Positions 20,525 through 31,699 of a stretch of 64,000 nucleotides of DNA are shown here, one piece after another. Source of the DNA: Aphanomyces cochlioides (lineage: Eukaryota > Oomycota > Saprolegniomycetes > Saprolegniales > Verrucalvaceae). Location of the stretch: NCBI GenBank assembly GCA_019828595.1, contig JAHQRK010000020.1, forward strand, positions 930,001 to 994,000, read 5' to 3'. Position numbers and translations under genes: made by a program. The notes beneath the pieces were generated by a model. That model was not told where the DNA came from and ran no database searches. It was given only the letters and a program-made list of their open reading frames with translations. Each line of letters begins with the position of its first letter. The first letter of the stretch is position 1.

Positions 20525-21430
20525 ATTCAAGCAAATGATGACAAACCCCTGGTGACATCGTGGATCCGGGCCTCAGAGAATGACATCCGTGGGGCAGATT
20601 AGTCGACTACTGAGTTCTTCAACCATGTAAACATTTTTTCATGCTCAGAAACGCCCTGAACGATGTCGAAAGGCACTCCGTAACCGGTGGAGTCTGTGCG
20701 CCACGATGTGGGTAAATTTGTCGGTGTTCTTACAAGCAGAGAGGAATGTCCGAAGTGGTAGCTCTGCCGATGGCATGTTAGAAACAGCTATTGCTGAGGG
20801 GGCTTCTGCTCTGCATCCTTTACAGCGAGACCCGTAGAACCAACAACCGTTCGTTTCATTGTCTCCATCCCCAAGAGGCCGCTTATGCCGTCTTGATGAT
20901 CCTCCGATCAAAGTGAATAATTTTTAGGGATGGGGACGCCTCGATAGAAATGTAATGGTATAGATCTTGCCATGGAAAACACTCTTAGGTGATGGCTGCT
21001 CGTTGGTCATATTGATCTTGTCCTGCTTGCGTTTGCCTTGCGCTGGTTGAACAAGCGATATACTGCAGAGAAAAGAGGAGATAATCTCTCATGGTTTGCT
21101 CATACGTAAATTCAGGAAACCATGGTCCTTGGCTCCATTTGACCTTGGATGATCCATGAGACCATCAGGCAAAGACATTTAGGCGACTCGCCGCTGGATC
21201 ACATACCGGAAGTCAAGCTGACGAGAGGACGTTCGAGCCTGCCATCGCACACTTTGTGAGTTGAAAGATTGACATCCGACCCTCCGCCAACTCTGGGAGT
21301 TGTCGTCAGTTGCGTCTCATCTCGTCGCCGGAGGAAGTCGAGGAGATGGAGCTCGCAATCGAAAGGTCATCTCCAGTCTTGGCTGAACGTAGCATTTTCT
21401 CGAGAGAGATGAGCAAGCGAAGGTCTTGAA
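20525..21430. other. Intergenic with an unrecognised Cys-rich frame
   Basis: About 900 bp between the Crypton and an elicitin gene. The minus-strand frame 20911-20645 encodes 88 residues with clustered cysteines (GCWFYGSRCKGC) but no family I can name. No repeat or RNA gene was recognised. Confidence 0.35.
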
Positions 21431-21454
21431 ATGACCTTTTCGGGCTCATTTGCA

Positions 21455-21868
21455 ATGTTTCCTTCACGTGGTCTCCTTCTTTGGGCTTTCATCACATGCG
21501 CTGCCTGCGTCTTTGCCAGAGAATGCGCGGATGTTGATTTTGATCCGATCAACTTCCAAGCATATCAATGCTCAGGCGTGACTGGCATGAAGTTCACCGC
21601 CGCGACGTTGAACCTGACCACAATGCGAGTGCTTTGCCAGTACGCTGACTGTCAGCCTCTTGTTGCATCGCTCAAGACTTTCAACTGCACCAAGTCGTCC
21701 GTGAACGTGAGCGCGGTTGCACATCTCTGCGACAATATTATCCCTACGACTCCACCACCGGTGAATACAAGTAAACCCACAATCACAAGCGAAGCAGCCC
21801 AAATGATAAGCCCAAGTGTCATCACCATGTTGGTCGCAGCAGTTGTGGGGCTCATAGCATGGATGTAG
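21455..21868 (+). CDS. Divergent elicitin-like protein
   Basis: A 137-residue protein from the Met at 21455, which opens a good signal peptide (MFPSRGLLLWAFITCAACVF). An upstream Met at 21431 is possible. The mature part has an elicitin pattern of six cysteines (ECADVDF, QCSG, LCQYADC, FNC, LC), then a short Pro/Thr/Ser linker with no GSSSGSTPTTT repeats. It ends in a hydrophobic segment (VITMLVAAVVGLIAWM) suitable for a GPI signal. It is more diverged than the cluster at 10-15 kb and lies in tandem with the elicitin at 22400. Role: probable surface sterol/lipid-binding protein. Confidence 0.85.
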   Translation: MFPSRGLLLWAFITCAACVFARECADVDFDPINFQAYQCSGVTGMKFTAATLNLTTMRVLCQYADCQPLVASLKTFNCTKSSVNVSAVAHLCDNIIPTTPPPVNTSKPTITSEAAQMISPSVITMLVAAVVGLIAWM

Positions 21869-22399
21869 GAGGGTCAACGATCGTGTGGTTGTGTCTAGAC
21901 CATCTTTCAATGCGTATTAACGAAGACATCGGTCTTGTCCATGTTGCTGACCGCGTTGCCCGAGTGGTGGATGCTCACCACCAACGGCGGACTATCAATC
22001 ACGACTCGGTATGCGGGCTTGCACGATATCTTCCACATATGTGAAGCTGTTCGTGGGACTCAACAGCGCCGTGGTCATCGACTAACTCCGTAATTCTTGG
22101 CAGATCTGGGTGTTGGATCCGTTTCCTCTCACCGCAGAGAGTCTTGCATATCCATGGATCCTTCGGATTCATCGGTTTCGGCGTTGGGATCTTGCGACAC
22201 GATTGATCGGCGTGTTTTTGTAGGACTGAAGATGTCGCAAGGTTCCATGGTCTAACAGTGTATGCAGTGCAGAAAGATTTGTTCGAGTGCGGTTGCCAAG
22301 ATCGTTTCGAGTCATACGCCTCAGTTGCGGCCCAATTTTCAGCTCCAGCTCATGCCAGTCGGCTCATTTTCCTTTTGCCTCGCAAGCTAACAACCAGCC
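21869..22399. other. Intergenic, nothing recognised
   Basis: 531 bp between two plus-strand elicitin genes. It presumably holds the promoter of the downstream gene. No distinct motif is recognised. Confidence 0.45.
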
Positions 22400-22981
22400 A
22401 TGCTCCGAACGATCGCACTCTTTGCACTTTCGATTGCCGCCATGGCGCAAACTAACTGCACCGACTCCGACTTTGACTCGGTGTCCTCTCTCCAAGCTTG
22501 CTCGGCGGCGTCTAATTCCACCATCACGGCTGAGTCTTTTGACTTTGATCAAGCTTCCGCGTGGTGTCAATATCAAGACTGCGAAACTTTCTTCTCGGCG
22601 TTGGGATCTCTCTCCTGCATCGAAAAGGGTGTCAACATCAGCAAAGCTGCTACGCTTTGCAGTTCAACTACGACTTTGGCGCCGACGACAACTGTTGAAC
22701 CAACAACAACCATTGAGCCAACGACAACCATTGAGCCAACGACAACCACTGCACCTACGACAACCAGCTCGTCGGGCAGTGGCACCAGCACCTTACCAAC
22801 GACGGCCGCGCCATTGTCAGTTGATTCGCCAGAGGCGACGCCTACTACGACAGCGTCGACTTCAGGTAGCTCTTCAGACTCTACGACAACGTCAACGCCC
22901 ACTACGACCAAGGCGAACAGTGGGTCAGTTGGCATGCTTGGACTGATTGTCGCTGCAATTAGCGCTGGAGCCATGCTCTAG
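22400..22981 (+). CDS. Elicitin-like protein with long Thr-rich tail
   Basis: A 193-residue protein. The signal peptide (MLRTIALFALSIAAMA) is followed by an elicitin domain with six cysteines (NCTD, QACS, WCQYQDC, LSC, TLC). A tail of about 90 residues is built from PTTTxEPTTT repeats and Ser/Thr/Gly stretches, and a final hydrophobic segment (GMLGLIVAAISAGAML) fits GPI anchoring. The start is clear because the signal peptide begins at once. It is the last gene of the elicitin region and faces the acetolactate synthase gene tail to tail across 135 bp. Confidence 0.92.
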   Translation: MLRTIALFALSIAAMAQTNCTDSDFDSVSSLQACSAASNSTITAESFDFDQASAWCQYQDCETFFSALGSLSCIEKGVNISKAATLCSSTTTLAPTTTVEPTTTIEPTTTIEPTTTTAPTTTSSSGSGTSTLPTTAAPLSVDSPEATPTTTASTSGSSSDSTTTSTPTTTKANSGSVGMLGLIVAAISAGAML

Positions 22982-23116
22982 CCACACACTTTGATAATCC
23001 AATTGAATAAGAGTCTTGTGCTCCATCCACTTCATGAAGTCTGCAACGAAGAAAGACAAGAAAAAAAGAGGAACGAAGAGGGCACCATGGGCATTCATGA
23101 TAAATACATGTTGGTT

Positions 23117-25119
23117 CTAAGTAGATGTCGTTGGGGGACAGTCGTCAAAGTCGCCGATGATCATTTCGTCGAGGGCTTTGCCGGCACCGACCATTGGGTA
23201 GCAATGTTCATCACCATCGACGATGAATTCACCCACGACAGGGCCTTCGGCGGCGAGGAACTCGGCCATTTTTTCGGCTAGGTCTTCTTGCGATGAGCAT
23301 CGAACGGCTTTGCAGTTCATGGCTTCAGCCAACTTGACAAAGTCTGGATTCTTCATGATCGTAGACGAGTAGCGCTCTTCATAGAAGAGATCTTGCCATT
23401 GCTTGACCATACCTTGGGCATGGTTGTTAAGGAGCAACACTTTGACGCCAATGTTGAACTCAGCGGCGGTCGCCAGTTCCATCAACGTCATGGAGAAACT
23501 TGCATCACCGTCAATGTCAATGACAATATGATCAGGCTTGGCCACCTTGGCTCCAATCGCAGCAGGGAGACCATAACCCATCGTGCCCAAGCCACCTGAC
23601 GAAATAAGAGAGCGAGGTCGGCGCCATCGGTAAAATTGAGCTGCCCACATTTGATGCTGACCGACACCAGTTGAGACGATCACGTTATCGTTGTTCTTGG
23701 TTTGCGTGTAGAGCTCTTCAATTACGCGCTGAGGCTTGAGGCCACCATTCGGCTGGTTGCGGTAGCGGAAAGGATATTGCTTCTTCCACGCTTGCAATTG
23801 ATCATGCCATTCGGTTCGTGGCTTGGATTCCAATTGTGGCAACAACTGGGCGAGATTATATGCCGCATCGCCGACCACACCGACATTCGTAGGGACAATC
23901 TTGCCAATTTGTTTGCCCGAAATGTCGAAGTGAATGATACCACCTTGGCCAAGACGACCAGCTCGACGAGCTTCAGGGGCGAAGTCACGGACACGACCAG
24001 TGACGCGATCATCAAATCGTGCACCAATGGCAATCACGCAGTCAGCTTCTTGAATAGCGTAGTTGGCATAGGCAGAGCCGTGCATGCCCAACATATGCAA
24101 ACTGAGAGGATGCGTTTCGTCAAATGCGCCCATACCCTGCAGAAATCGTGAGCGCGACTCGACTTATAGATATGAGTACCTGGAATGACGTTGTCACGGG
24201 CAAGTTCATCTTGATTGCAAGCTCTCGCAATTGCTCACTGCAATGTTGCGTGCCTTGACCAGCATAGATGATGGGTTTCTTTGAGGCGTTGATGAGACGA
24301 GCAGCCTCATGCAAGTTCGCTGATTGATCCCTTCTGTTTCCAAGGACTTTGTCTTCACCGTAATAACCGATCAACTGTGGTGTCGTCGAAACTGAGCTCT
24401 GGCAAATGCCTGCTGTGATGTCCTTGGGAAGATCAACCAATACAGGACCAGGTCGACCAGTCGTTGCAATGTGGAAAGCTTCATGGATGTTGCGCGCAAG
24501 ATCGTTGACATGTCGTACTTGAACGTTCCACTTCGTGCATGGTCGTGTAATGCCGAGGATGTCGGCTTCTTGGAATGCGTCGGTTCCAAGGACGTGGCTG
24601 GCCACTTGTCCAGAAAAGACAATGATCGGTGTACCATCCATAAGCGCATCCTACATCGCAAGGTGAGTCGACTGGGATGATTGATAGCAAGAATACCTGC
24701 AAAGGGGTGACGGTGTTGGTAGCGCCGGGACCAGACGTAACGAGGACGACACCCGGTTTGCCAGTTGCACGAGCATACCCTTGGGCCATGTGCCCTGCGC
24801 ATTGTTCATGACGGCACAGGATAAAGTTGAAATGCGGCGACTCAAAGATTTCGTCAAAGACGGGCAGAATCGCGCCGCCAGGGTACCCAAAGATCGTGTC
24901 GACACCCATGTGTTGCATCATTTTGTGGAAGATTTTGGCGCCACTGTCGCCAATGTATTCTTCGGTCTTTGCATAAGTTGGGGCAGCAGTAGCGGCGGCA
25001 GCAGCAACGGGAGATAGATTGCTCTTGAAGCGGCGCATCATGCTGCGCTGCGTCGCCAAGATGGAGGTTGCATGACGTTGCCACATCCTGCCAAGATCGA
25101 AAGTGCGCGGATATTCCAT
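23117..25119 (-). CDS. ILV2: Acetolactate synthase, catalytic subunit
   Basis: Three exons (25119-24697, 24650-24180, 24136-23117) with introns of 46 and 43 bp, both phase 0, give 637 residues. The enzyme condenses two pyruvates to acetolactate, or pyruvate with 2-ketobutyrate, in the first common step of valine, leucine and isoleucine synthesis. Visible motifs: FGYPGGAILPVFD, the catalytic Glu in RHEQCAGHMAQGYAR, GARFDDRVTG, and the thiamine-diphosphate motif running from GDASFSM to LLLNN. The first about 45 residues are basic and Ala/Ser-rich, fitting an organelle transit peptide. A second Met at 25086 is an equally good start. The regulatory subunit is not in the window. Confidence 0.96.
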
Positions 25120-25942
25120 CGACCCATATTATTCGAAAAGTGTTTTCGCAAACAATCTATTTCGCAAACACATATCCGGATAATGCTCACCGTATCCGTA
25201 AATCGAACAAATCCAACCACACACAAATTCACATGGCTTTGGCGTCAATCCTCATCGTCTGTCGCATGATTGCAATAGGAGATGAAGCACCGATGGATTG
25301 CTCTGTTAGAGACACCAGCGACTGGAACAAAAGCTACAAACCCATGTCAATCGAGCTCGAAAAGAAATGTCCACGGAGACTTTGGTTTCAGAGCACCCGG
25401 CTGAGCAATGCCTTGTTTGTGAGTCATGCCTGCATACCACGTTATACAAGGAAAGCGATGCAAAAAGAAGACGACGACAGTGCACTCGACCTAACGTCAC
25501 CTTGAAGTCAAGAGCATTGCCAGCGTATGCAACACATCAACTTCAACCGCTTCGACACCACAAGAGTCGTATCCGCCAATGCAATATTTGGCCGATCATC
25601 CGGATAAAATTATTATATTCGGATGTTCTTTTTTGTCCGGATATTTTCCTGTTATACGTAACCGGATAAATGCCTATTATCCGGATACCTGGATATTGAT
25701 TTATAGAGTAGTCAGAACCTTTCATAATTGATCAGGCCAGAGTGAGATCAAGTCAACAATCCATAACCACAGTGTACGATTACATCAGGCGTGGCAGGAG
25801 GGAGAAAATTGTGAAGACATTTCAAGGCCAGGAGAATAATCGCAATGTGGGGACGAAGGGGCTACCCTTGTTTGTTTGATCTGAGCTTCAACAATACCTT
25901 TGCGGCCATGCACACGAAGAAGGAGCAAGAAATAAAGATAAA
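25120..25942. other. Intergenic with repeated TATCCGGATA palindromes
   Basis: The stretch contains TATCCGGATA or close variants at 25173-25182, near 25599-25606, near 25636-25643 and at 25678-25687. A plus-strand frame from about 25233 (MALASILIVCRMIAIGDEAP) resembles a short secreted peptide but has no family support. The 5' part is presumably the ALS promoter. Confidence 0.5.
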
Positions 25943-26479
25943 TTAAGCATGTTGGTTGATCGTATCGAGCAATTTGTTGGATTTGACGAGCTTCATGACG
26001 CTGTCGCAGCCGCCGATGTGTTTGCCGTTGATAAAAACGTTGGGAACGGTCCGCAGACTGGTCATTTCGACGAGCACGCTGTGAATGTCATCTCCCGTTT
26101 CTACACACATTATACATGTCAGGAAATTGTCCACGTCGTGAGGAGGTACCTAAATCGTCTAGCTCGATCGTCAGGGGTTTGATATCCATGTCGTCAAACA
26201 CTTCTTTCACGCGCGTGCACATGGGGCAGTATGATTTCGAGAAGAAGACAACCGGGCTGGTCTGAATGAGTTCCTACGCGTCGCATGAGCTCGTGCACAC
26301 TTGGAGATCAAGGCTACCTGGACTGCGTTCTCACTGGGCTCAACATGCACGGCGCGGAAGGCATCTCTCAGTCTCGCCACGCGCTGCAGAGGGAGCACTC
26401 GTTGAGACAACCGCGGCGAAAACATGGCGAATGTGAAAATGACACTCCAAATCCAACCAGCCAAGGATGATTGGACCAA
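25943..26479 (-). CDS. Glutaredoxin with N-terminal membrane anchor
   Basis: Three exons (26479-26318, 26273-26150, 26100-25943) with 44- and 49-bp introns give 147 residues. Residues 1-20 contain a hydrophobic stretch (WIWSVIFTFAMF) that could be a signal anchor or targeting sequence. The glutaredoxin fold follows with the dithiol site SYCPMC (the common form is CPYC), TVPNVFINGKHIGG (cis-Pro and glutathione-binding loop) and CDSVMKL. The enzyme would reduce disulfides or glutathionylated proteins, perhaps in the secretory system if the anchor is real. The Met instead of Tyr in the active site is unusual but keeps both cysteines. Confidence 0.9.
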
Positions 26480-27660
26480 ATCGGAGCGCGTCGGGAATCT
26501 CGTGCAAGCACCAAAAGATCCAATTTATATTAATATTCTATCTTTACTTGGTTATAGCATTAAAAATAAAATCAATTTTATATTAATATAGATGTCGAAT
26601 CCAATCCAGGGCGCACGTCGTCGATACATTTGAAAGGTCAGAGTCAATTTTGACTTGAAAAATGTATAATACAGTCGATTGGCGTGGCGGCGTCGGATGG
26701 GATAATTTTGTCCCATTGCGACGTCTATGCTACGACCGAATTGTGGATCTCAGTTGGCAGAGAAGAAGATGGCGGCCATCGACTTGCCGCCGCGGGAGAG
26801 TTCAATTTTTTACCTCGTGACGAATCGATCACAGTGTGGTAAGACCCAAGAGAAACGTGAGATCTCTCGATTGCGCATTACATCCCTTGGTTGTGGTGGG
26901 GCAAGCGAGGCAGCAGTCTGCACCGTGTTTGAAAAACCGAACGACTCATCTCGGTAAAAACCAAACACAACCGACACGATAGAGTGATTGATTCCGTGCT
27001 CTCTGCGTTGGGCGGTCGTCGGGATTGAAAAATATCCACGACACGACGATGTGCTGTCACAATTGGAGCTGGCTGTCTTGTCGTATGGATTTCAAAGGCC
27101 ACTCATCGTATCTTGACTGCTGCGTGGTGGTCGCGATAGACAAACTGACATCGCGGTTATCCATGCTGAGACAGTGGAAATAGTCCAGGTACAGTTTGGA
27201 CGGTTGACCGACCGACTGGATGTCGTGTCAACAGTGAGAGCGTGTGAAAGAATATGTTGTGATAGACCATGCAATCTCGAACACACAAAGTTTGCACGTC
27301 TCGAGCGTTCTGGCGGCCACGAGATTGAATAGAATCGGAAGGATCGGACTGCGAATTCGCGGTACGCCACTCACGCTGCGTTCGATCCGCGAGCATGTGT
27401 CACGCTCGAGAGAAAAAAAATTTCGATCGGAATACGGCGGGGATTGACGTCGCAGGATGCAGAATTTCAAAAATCGAGTCGCAACTACCGATGATGTTCA
27501 CGTTTGGAAAATCTCGATGGATGTTCCAGAAAGTTATGCATGGCATACGGAAGGAAAGATGCAAAGAGCACTGTCAGAGTCTACTGTGGCTATTAGCGGA
27601 AATGTGCATGTTATATACCAAGGGGAGATTTCATTTGTTCTACGAACATTCGGCCCATAT
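26480..27660. other. Long intergenic region, A/T-rich in part
   Basis: About 1.2 kb with no supported gene. Bases 26515-26595 are very A/T-rich and include an inverted TTTATATTAATAT motif pair. Several short frames (for example 27457-27765, plus, 102 codons) lack recognisable domains. Confidence 0.45.
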
Positions 27661-27710
27661 AGGTATCAATCATCCTTGGAATCGAAGGTATCAATCATCC
27701 TTGGAATCGA
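27661..27710. repeat. Two perfect 25-bp direct repeats
   Basis: The unit AGGTATCAATCATCCTTGGA plus five bases occurs twice back to back (27661-27685, 27686-27710). The second copy includes the stop codon and last codons of the mucin-like gene. Confidence 0.95.
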
Positions 27711-29466
27711 ATGCATGGCGCCACTTTTGAGATGGAGAGGGACGAGGATTGCGACTATTTGGTGATGGTTCACGACTTGGTCGAGGGTTTGATTGGGATA
27801 GCGAGTCTCGGGTTCCATCGGGTTTTGACATTGGCGAAAACTCAGGGGGAGGATGTGAAGTTGACTTTGGCGATAGTGTGCGCTCCTGCTGGGGCTGGAA
27901 TGTCCACTTAGGCGTTTCAGTTGGTTTCGTGGTTCGAGTTGCATGAGGTTCAGCCGAAGGTGGTAGTAGTGGTGGTGGTAAAGTTGACGTTGAATGAGGA
28001 ATATCTGGTGGTAAATATGGAGTGGGTTGAGGCACAAAGTTTGATGCAGGAGTGACACGTGGATGAGTCGGCGACGGGGGCGCTGGGATGGAATGGGGCA
28101 TGGAATCTCTAGATGTTCTCGGAGTTGAGTGAGGTTCAGATGTGCGGGGCGATGGGGAACTTCCATGGGGTGCCGGATTCGGGGGAGTTTCTGGGGTGGA
28201 ATGTGGTCTTCTCGGTGGCGGCGATTCCGCTGTAGGATGAGACGTCAACTTTGGAGTCGTCCGGGGCTTTGTCGGGGTCGATGGTGTACCTCTAGGCTCA
28301 TGGGTGGAATCTCCTGAGGGAGTTGACTGAGGCTTTGGTTCAAGAGATTGGTTTGGTGTTGCTGGTGGGAATATAGTAACAAAATGCGAGGGCGTCTTGG
28401 ACTCAGCAGTAGATGTAGGATGAGGTGTTGCAGGAGAAGAATGTGTTTCTTTAGGAGTGGTGGGCGATTCTTCAGGGCTTGGAGTGCTTCCACTGGGGTC
28501 GCCAGTTGCTGGTGATGATGGTTCAGGTGCAGTCGATTGCCCTGGAAGAGGTGATTTCGCTGTCGTTGGTGCATCTTGGGAAGGTTGCGCGCTTGTGCTT
28601 GGTGTCAAGTTGTCATCATGAGTTGGCAATGGAATGTCCTGTGTGACTCGCGTCGTTGGAGTGTTGCTACTTGCATGCAACGCCACGTCTTCATCGCGGA
28701 AAGGTTGTTTCAGCTGATCCGTCTCAACGAACGCCAGCATTGGATCCACAGAGGGAGGTGCCATTGTAGCTGTTGTGGAGGAGCTTGCTGAGGGGGATTC
28801 CGCACGAATTGGTATAGTTTCGGGGGTTGCTTCGTCCACCAAGGCTTCAGTCGCATTCGACAAAACCCACGCATCCGTCAAATTCAGCGACAGTGGTGGG
28901 TATGGAAGACCTGGGGTTTTTGTCTTTAGATCTTGAGGAATGGCGCCGCTCAAACATGCCACTTCATACTGAATGACGGATGTTTCAGAAGTAAACCAGG
29001 TAGTTAGGACGTCGTCGTTCATGTCAGGGGCTACGTCGGGCGCTTCGTCTGCTTGACTAGTTGCGGAACTCCATGTAGGCAAGTCGACAACGCTGTCGCA
29101 TTGCATCTTTCGTTTGTTGAGTTTGCGTCGTGGTATTTGGGTGGATCCATTGGTACTTGGAATTTCAATCTCCTCGCATCCTACAGAGGGAAACACGCAA
29201 CCCCAAGTGCCTGAAGGTAACAGAAGACACACAGCATCTTCCCTCGCGACGCACGACTTCGCTATAACACTCCAGGATGGAAGCTTGTCGTGGCAGTCGT
29301 CCGAGGCAATCGTTCCTTGACGAGGGCAGATATCTCCAATGGGTTTCGAGCCGTAGCCCGAGCAGATCTTGCCTATAACGTTGTATGTTGCATCGCGGCA
29401 GACGCTCACTCGAGTCGGCGCGGAGCTGACAGCACTCACGAACATGACGACTGAAGCCCTGAACAT
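27691..29466 (-). CDS. Secreted Cys-rich protein with long Pro/Ser/Thr (mucin-like) tail
   Basis: A 591-residue protein from the Met at 29466, which opens a signal peptide (MFRASVVMFVSAVSSAP); the frame is open to 29505. The mature N-terminus has about eight cysteines in roughly 90 residues (SVCRDATYN, KICSGYG, DICP, DDCHDKLP, KSCVA, AVCLLL, WGCVFPSVGC). I recall similar modules in other saprolegnialean secreted proteins of unknown function. The remainder is a Pro/Ser/Thr-rich stretch of over 350 residues, a likely O-glycosylated stalk. No C-terminal anchor is visible: the chain ends RHAFDSKDD. Possible roles are cell-wall protein or host-contact adhesin; this is inference. Confidence 0.82.
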   Translation of the reverse strand: MFRASVVMFVSAVSSAPTRVSVCRDATYNVIGKICSGYGSKPIGDICPRQGTIASDDCHDKLPSWSVIAKSCVAREDAVCLLLPSGTWGCVFPSVGCEEIEIPSTNGSTQIPRRKLNKRKMQCDSVVDLPTWSSATSQADEAPDVAPDMNDDVLTTWFTSETSVIQYEVACLSGAIPQDLKTKTPGLPYPPLSLNLTDAWVLSNATEALVDEATPETIPIRAESPSASSSTTATMAPPSVDPMLAFVETDQLKQPFRDEDVALHASSNTPTTRVTQDIPLPTHDDNLTPSTSAQPSQDAPTTAKSPLPGQSTAPEPSSPATGDPSGSTPSPEESPTTPKETHSSPATPHPTSTAESKTPSHFVTIFPPATPNQSLEPKPQSTPSGDSTHEPRGTPSTPTKPRTTPKLTSHPTAESPPPRRPHSTPETPPNPAPHGSSPSPRTSEPHSTPRTSRDSMPHSIPAPPSPTHPRVTPASNFVPQPTPYLPPDIPHSTSTLPPPLLPPSAEPHATRTTKPTETPKWTFQPQQERTLSPKSTSHPPPEFSPMSKPDGTRDSLSQSNPRPSREPSPNSRNPRPSPSQKWRHAFDSKDD

Positions 29467-29750
29467 GGCACTTCTTGATCTGAAAAACTCTTGACTGGGG
29501 TTCATGAACTCGAGTCCTCTCGTTGGAAATAACCTCTTGTCTTCTTGGACCTCCTGAAGTGGAGGAGTTCAAGGCATGACGAGATACACATTCCCATCGC
29601 GTCCTTGGTCTGGCCGGTCATATCCACGGCAGCGCAAGCGACTTCTTCCATCTCCTTAGGACTAGCTAGTCTTCATGCGGTGGTTTCATTACACAAGTTG
29701 GCGAGATTTGCGAGACGACGACACGGGAAAAGTGTCGTCTGGCAGTGAAT

Positions 29751-31246
29751 TCACGATGTCAGGTCTCTTTCTTCAGGGATGACTTGGACCAAGAGCGTTT
29801 CCGTGCCGTCTATGGCCGCCATGTATCCTCGATTTTGCAACACGGGACCAGCTCCCCCAGCTAGCATCGTTGTATAACTTGCCAAAGAGCGCTGACGCCG
29901 CCACACTAAAGCTTCCAAGTTGAGGGTAAAGACAGCCGTGTCATTGATCGGCTCGAGAAGTTTGCCGTACAACACACGGCCTAGTGGCACAGGCGCGGAT
30001 GGTTCATGCTCGTGCTCGAACCACGGCTTGGCAAACGAGTCTTCGTGGTGGTACGTGTATCCTCCAAACACAACAAGCGTCGTCGAGTTGTCCACGACAA
30101 AGCTTGAGAGAAGCAACCGCTCTCGTGGAATCTGGTGGCAGGTTCGGAAGTGAGCAGCCAAATGCGGCCGTGACCAGACGCCAATGACGGTGTCGAGGAC
30201 ATACAAGTCCAGCCAACGATGCGGATCATGGAACGGCAAGGGCCTTGATTCCCATCCCCCCACGACTAAGAGCATTCCGTCGGACAAAGCATGCATGTTC
30301 GCCCCGAATCGAGGCGGTGGTGGTTGACCAAGTGCATAGACTGTTGTCCATGTATGCTCACCAAGGTCGAAGTAAATCATATCGCCATAGACACTGTCGA
30401 GATCTTTGCCCCCAAAGACGAACAGTCGATCGTTGAGAGCGGCAGCAGCATGCCAGAACCTTGGCGATGGAAGCAGTGAGGATAGTTTGAGCTCTGACCA
30501 TGTCCAAGTCTCAATGTTGAGGAGCCAGAGGTCCCGAAACACTGTCGAATTTTTGCCACGACCTCCAAAGACAACGAGATTGGGATCGAGAAAGACCGCG
30601 CTGTGATCCGTGCGGCCTTTAGGATAGGATCCTACCCACAATTGAAGCCCAAGCAGGCGGTAGAGTGTCTACCTGATAGTCGTGGCATATCCCAAACATT
30701 CGACGCGGGTGAAAAGGTGTAAACGTCGTTGGCAAAGCACAACGAGCCTTTCTGCGTGTGTAGAGTCTGCACGATTGCCCGTGGATGCAAGTACGAAGGA
30801 TCATTGACGTAGCAACCTCCAAAAAGAACGAGGAAATCCCGACAGGCTGTGAGCGACGCGCCGTCTCGAGCACAAGGCCGTGCGATTTGAAACGTATCAG
30901 CAGCACGAGCATCCTCCAACCGAGTCAATGAGATGGACTTCATGGTGCGGAGAGCAGGGCAAATGAGCCGCATGAGGTATTCATGCTCGGCGCTCTCATG
31001 TTTCTCCAACGTGTCGCTCGTTGAGACTGCGCGAGGCGAAGGTGAGTTACATTCGTGGTTGGGATCATCTCGGGCAGTGGATTTCTCCTCGACGGGTGGC
31101 ACAATCGATTGAATGTTGTGATGTTGCTTGTACTTGTACTTCCGAAAGGATTCAATTTGCCGTGGATCTTCACCGAGGAGGACTCGGGCAGCGACGTGCT
31201 CCACGTACAGCGCGTGCTCGACTAGGTCGAAGCCGTTTCGCTTCAT
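29751..31246 (-). CDS. Kelch-repeat protein
   Basis: Two exons (31246-30673 and 30631-29751) with a 41-bp intron give 484 residues. Kelch motifs begin near residue 130 (FLVLFGGCYVND) and recur as LVVFGGRGKN, LFVFGGKDLDS, LLVVGGWESR and LVVFGGYTYHH, each followed by a Trp-containing strand such as TWTWSEL. This fits a beta-propeller used for protein binding. The N-terminal about 110 residues are hydrophilic and unassigned, with no BTB or F-box seen. The Met at 31246 is the first in-frame Met after a stop; an upstream exon in 31262-31670 cannot be ruled out. Confidence 0.88.
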
Positions 31247-31261
31247 GATTTGAGACGACAA

Positions 31262-31697
31262 CTCGAAAGCGTTTCATTCACGTCGTAGCCAGCGACGCGA
31301 GATCGCAGTGCTCGTTGGACTCTGACATTGTCATGGACAGGGTTTACTATTAGCTAGTTAGCTAACCTGATGAACTCGAGCTAGCTTACTTCGACGCACG
31401 CAGTGCCATGTCTGGTTCTACGCCTCTTTCGGTCAAATCTTCTGCTGTCTGTGCGTGGATGTTGGGGTATTGACGAGGTAGAACCTTGGAGATCTCGACG
31501 GAACTCGGCAGCAGGAATGCTCCACGCGCTCTGCCAAGCGCGTATGGTGGACCTTTATTTAGACCAGATGTCACGATTCCAAGTGTCATTCTGTAAGAAA
31601 CACGACATGACGATGCGGCGCATGTTCGTTGCGCCCAAAGTCGCAACAAACTGCAAGACAGATGCATTACTTATCGATGCACGTCGAAAAATAGAGA
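31262..31697. other. Unresolved upstream region of the kelch gene
   Basis: Minus-strand frames at 31667-31386 and about 31370-31260 look partly protein-like, and splice-like signals exist (GTAAGC near 31390). No join with a consistent phase to the kelch exon was found. I leave this unassigned. Confidence 0.3.
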
Positions 31698-31699
31698 TA

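Noticed and set aside
22573..22974. 133-codon minus-strand frame opposite the elicitin at 22400
   Set aside because: Same explanation: it follows from Thr-rich codons on the coding strand, and the elicitin has clear signal peptide and domain evidence.
27666..28166. Minus-strand 166-codon His/Leu/Pro/Arg-rich frame within the mucin-like gene
   Set aside because: It is an alternate frame of the Pro/Ser/Thr-rich tail. The 591-residue frame has the signal peptide and Cys-rich domain.
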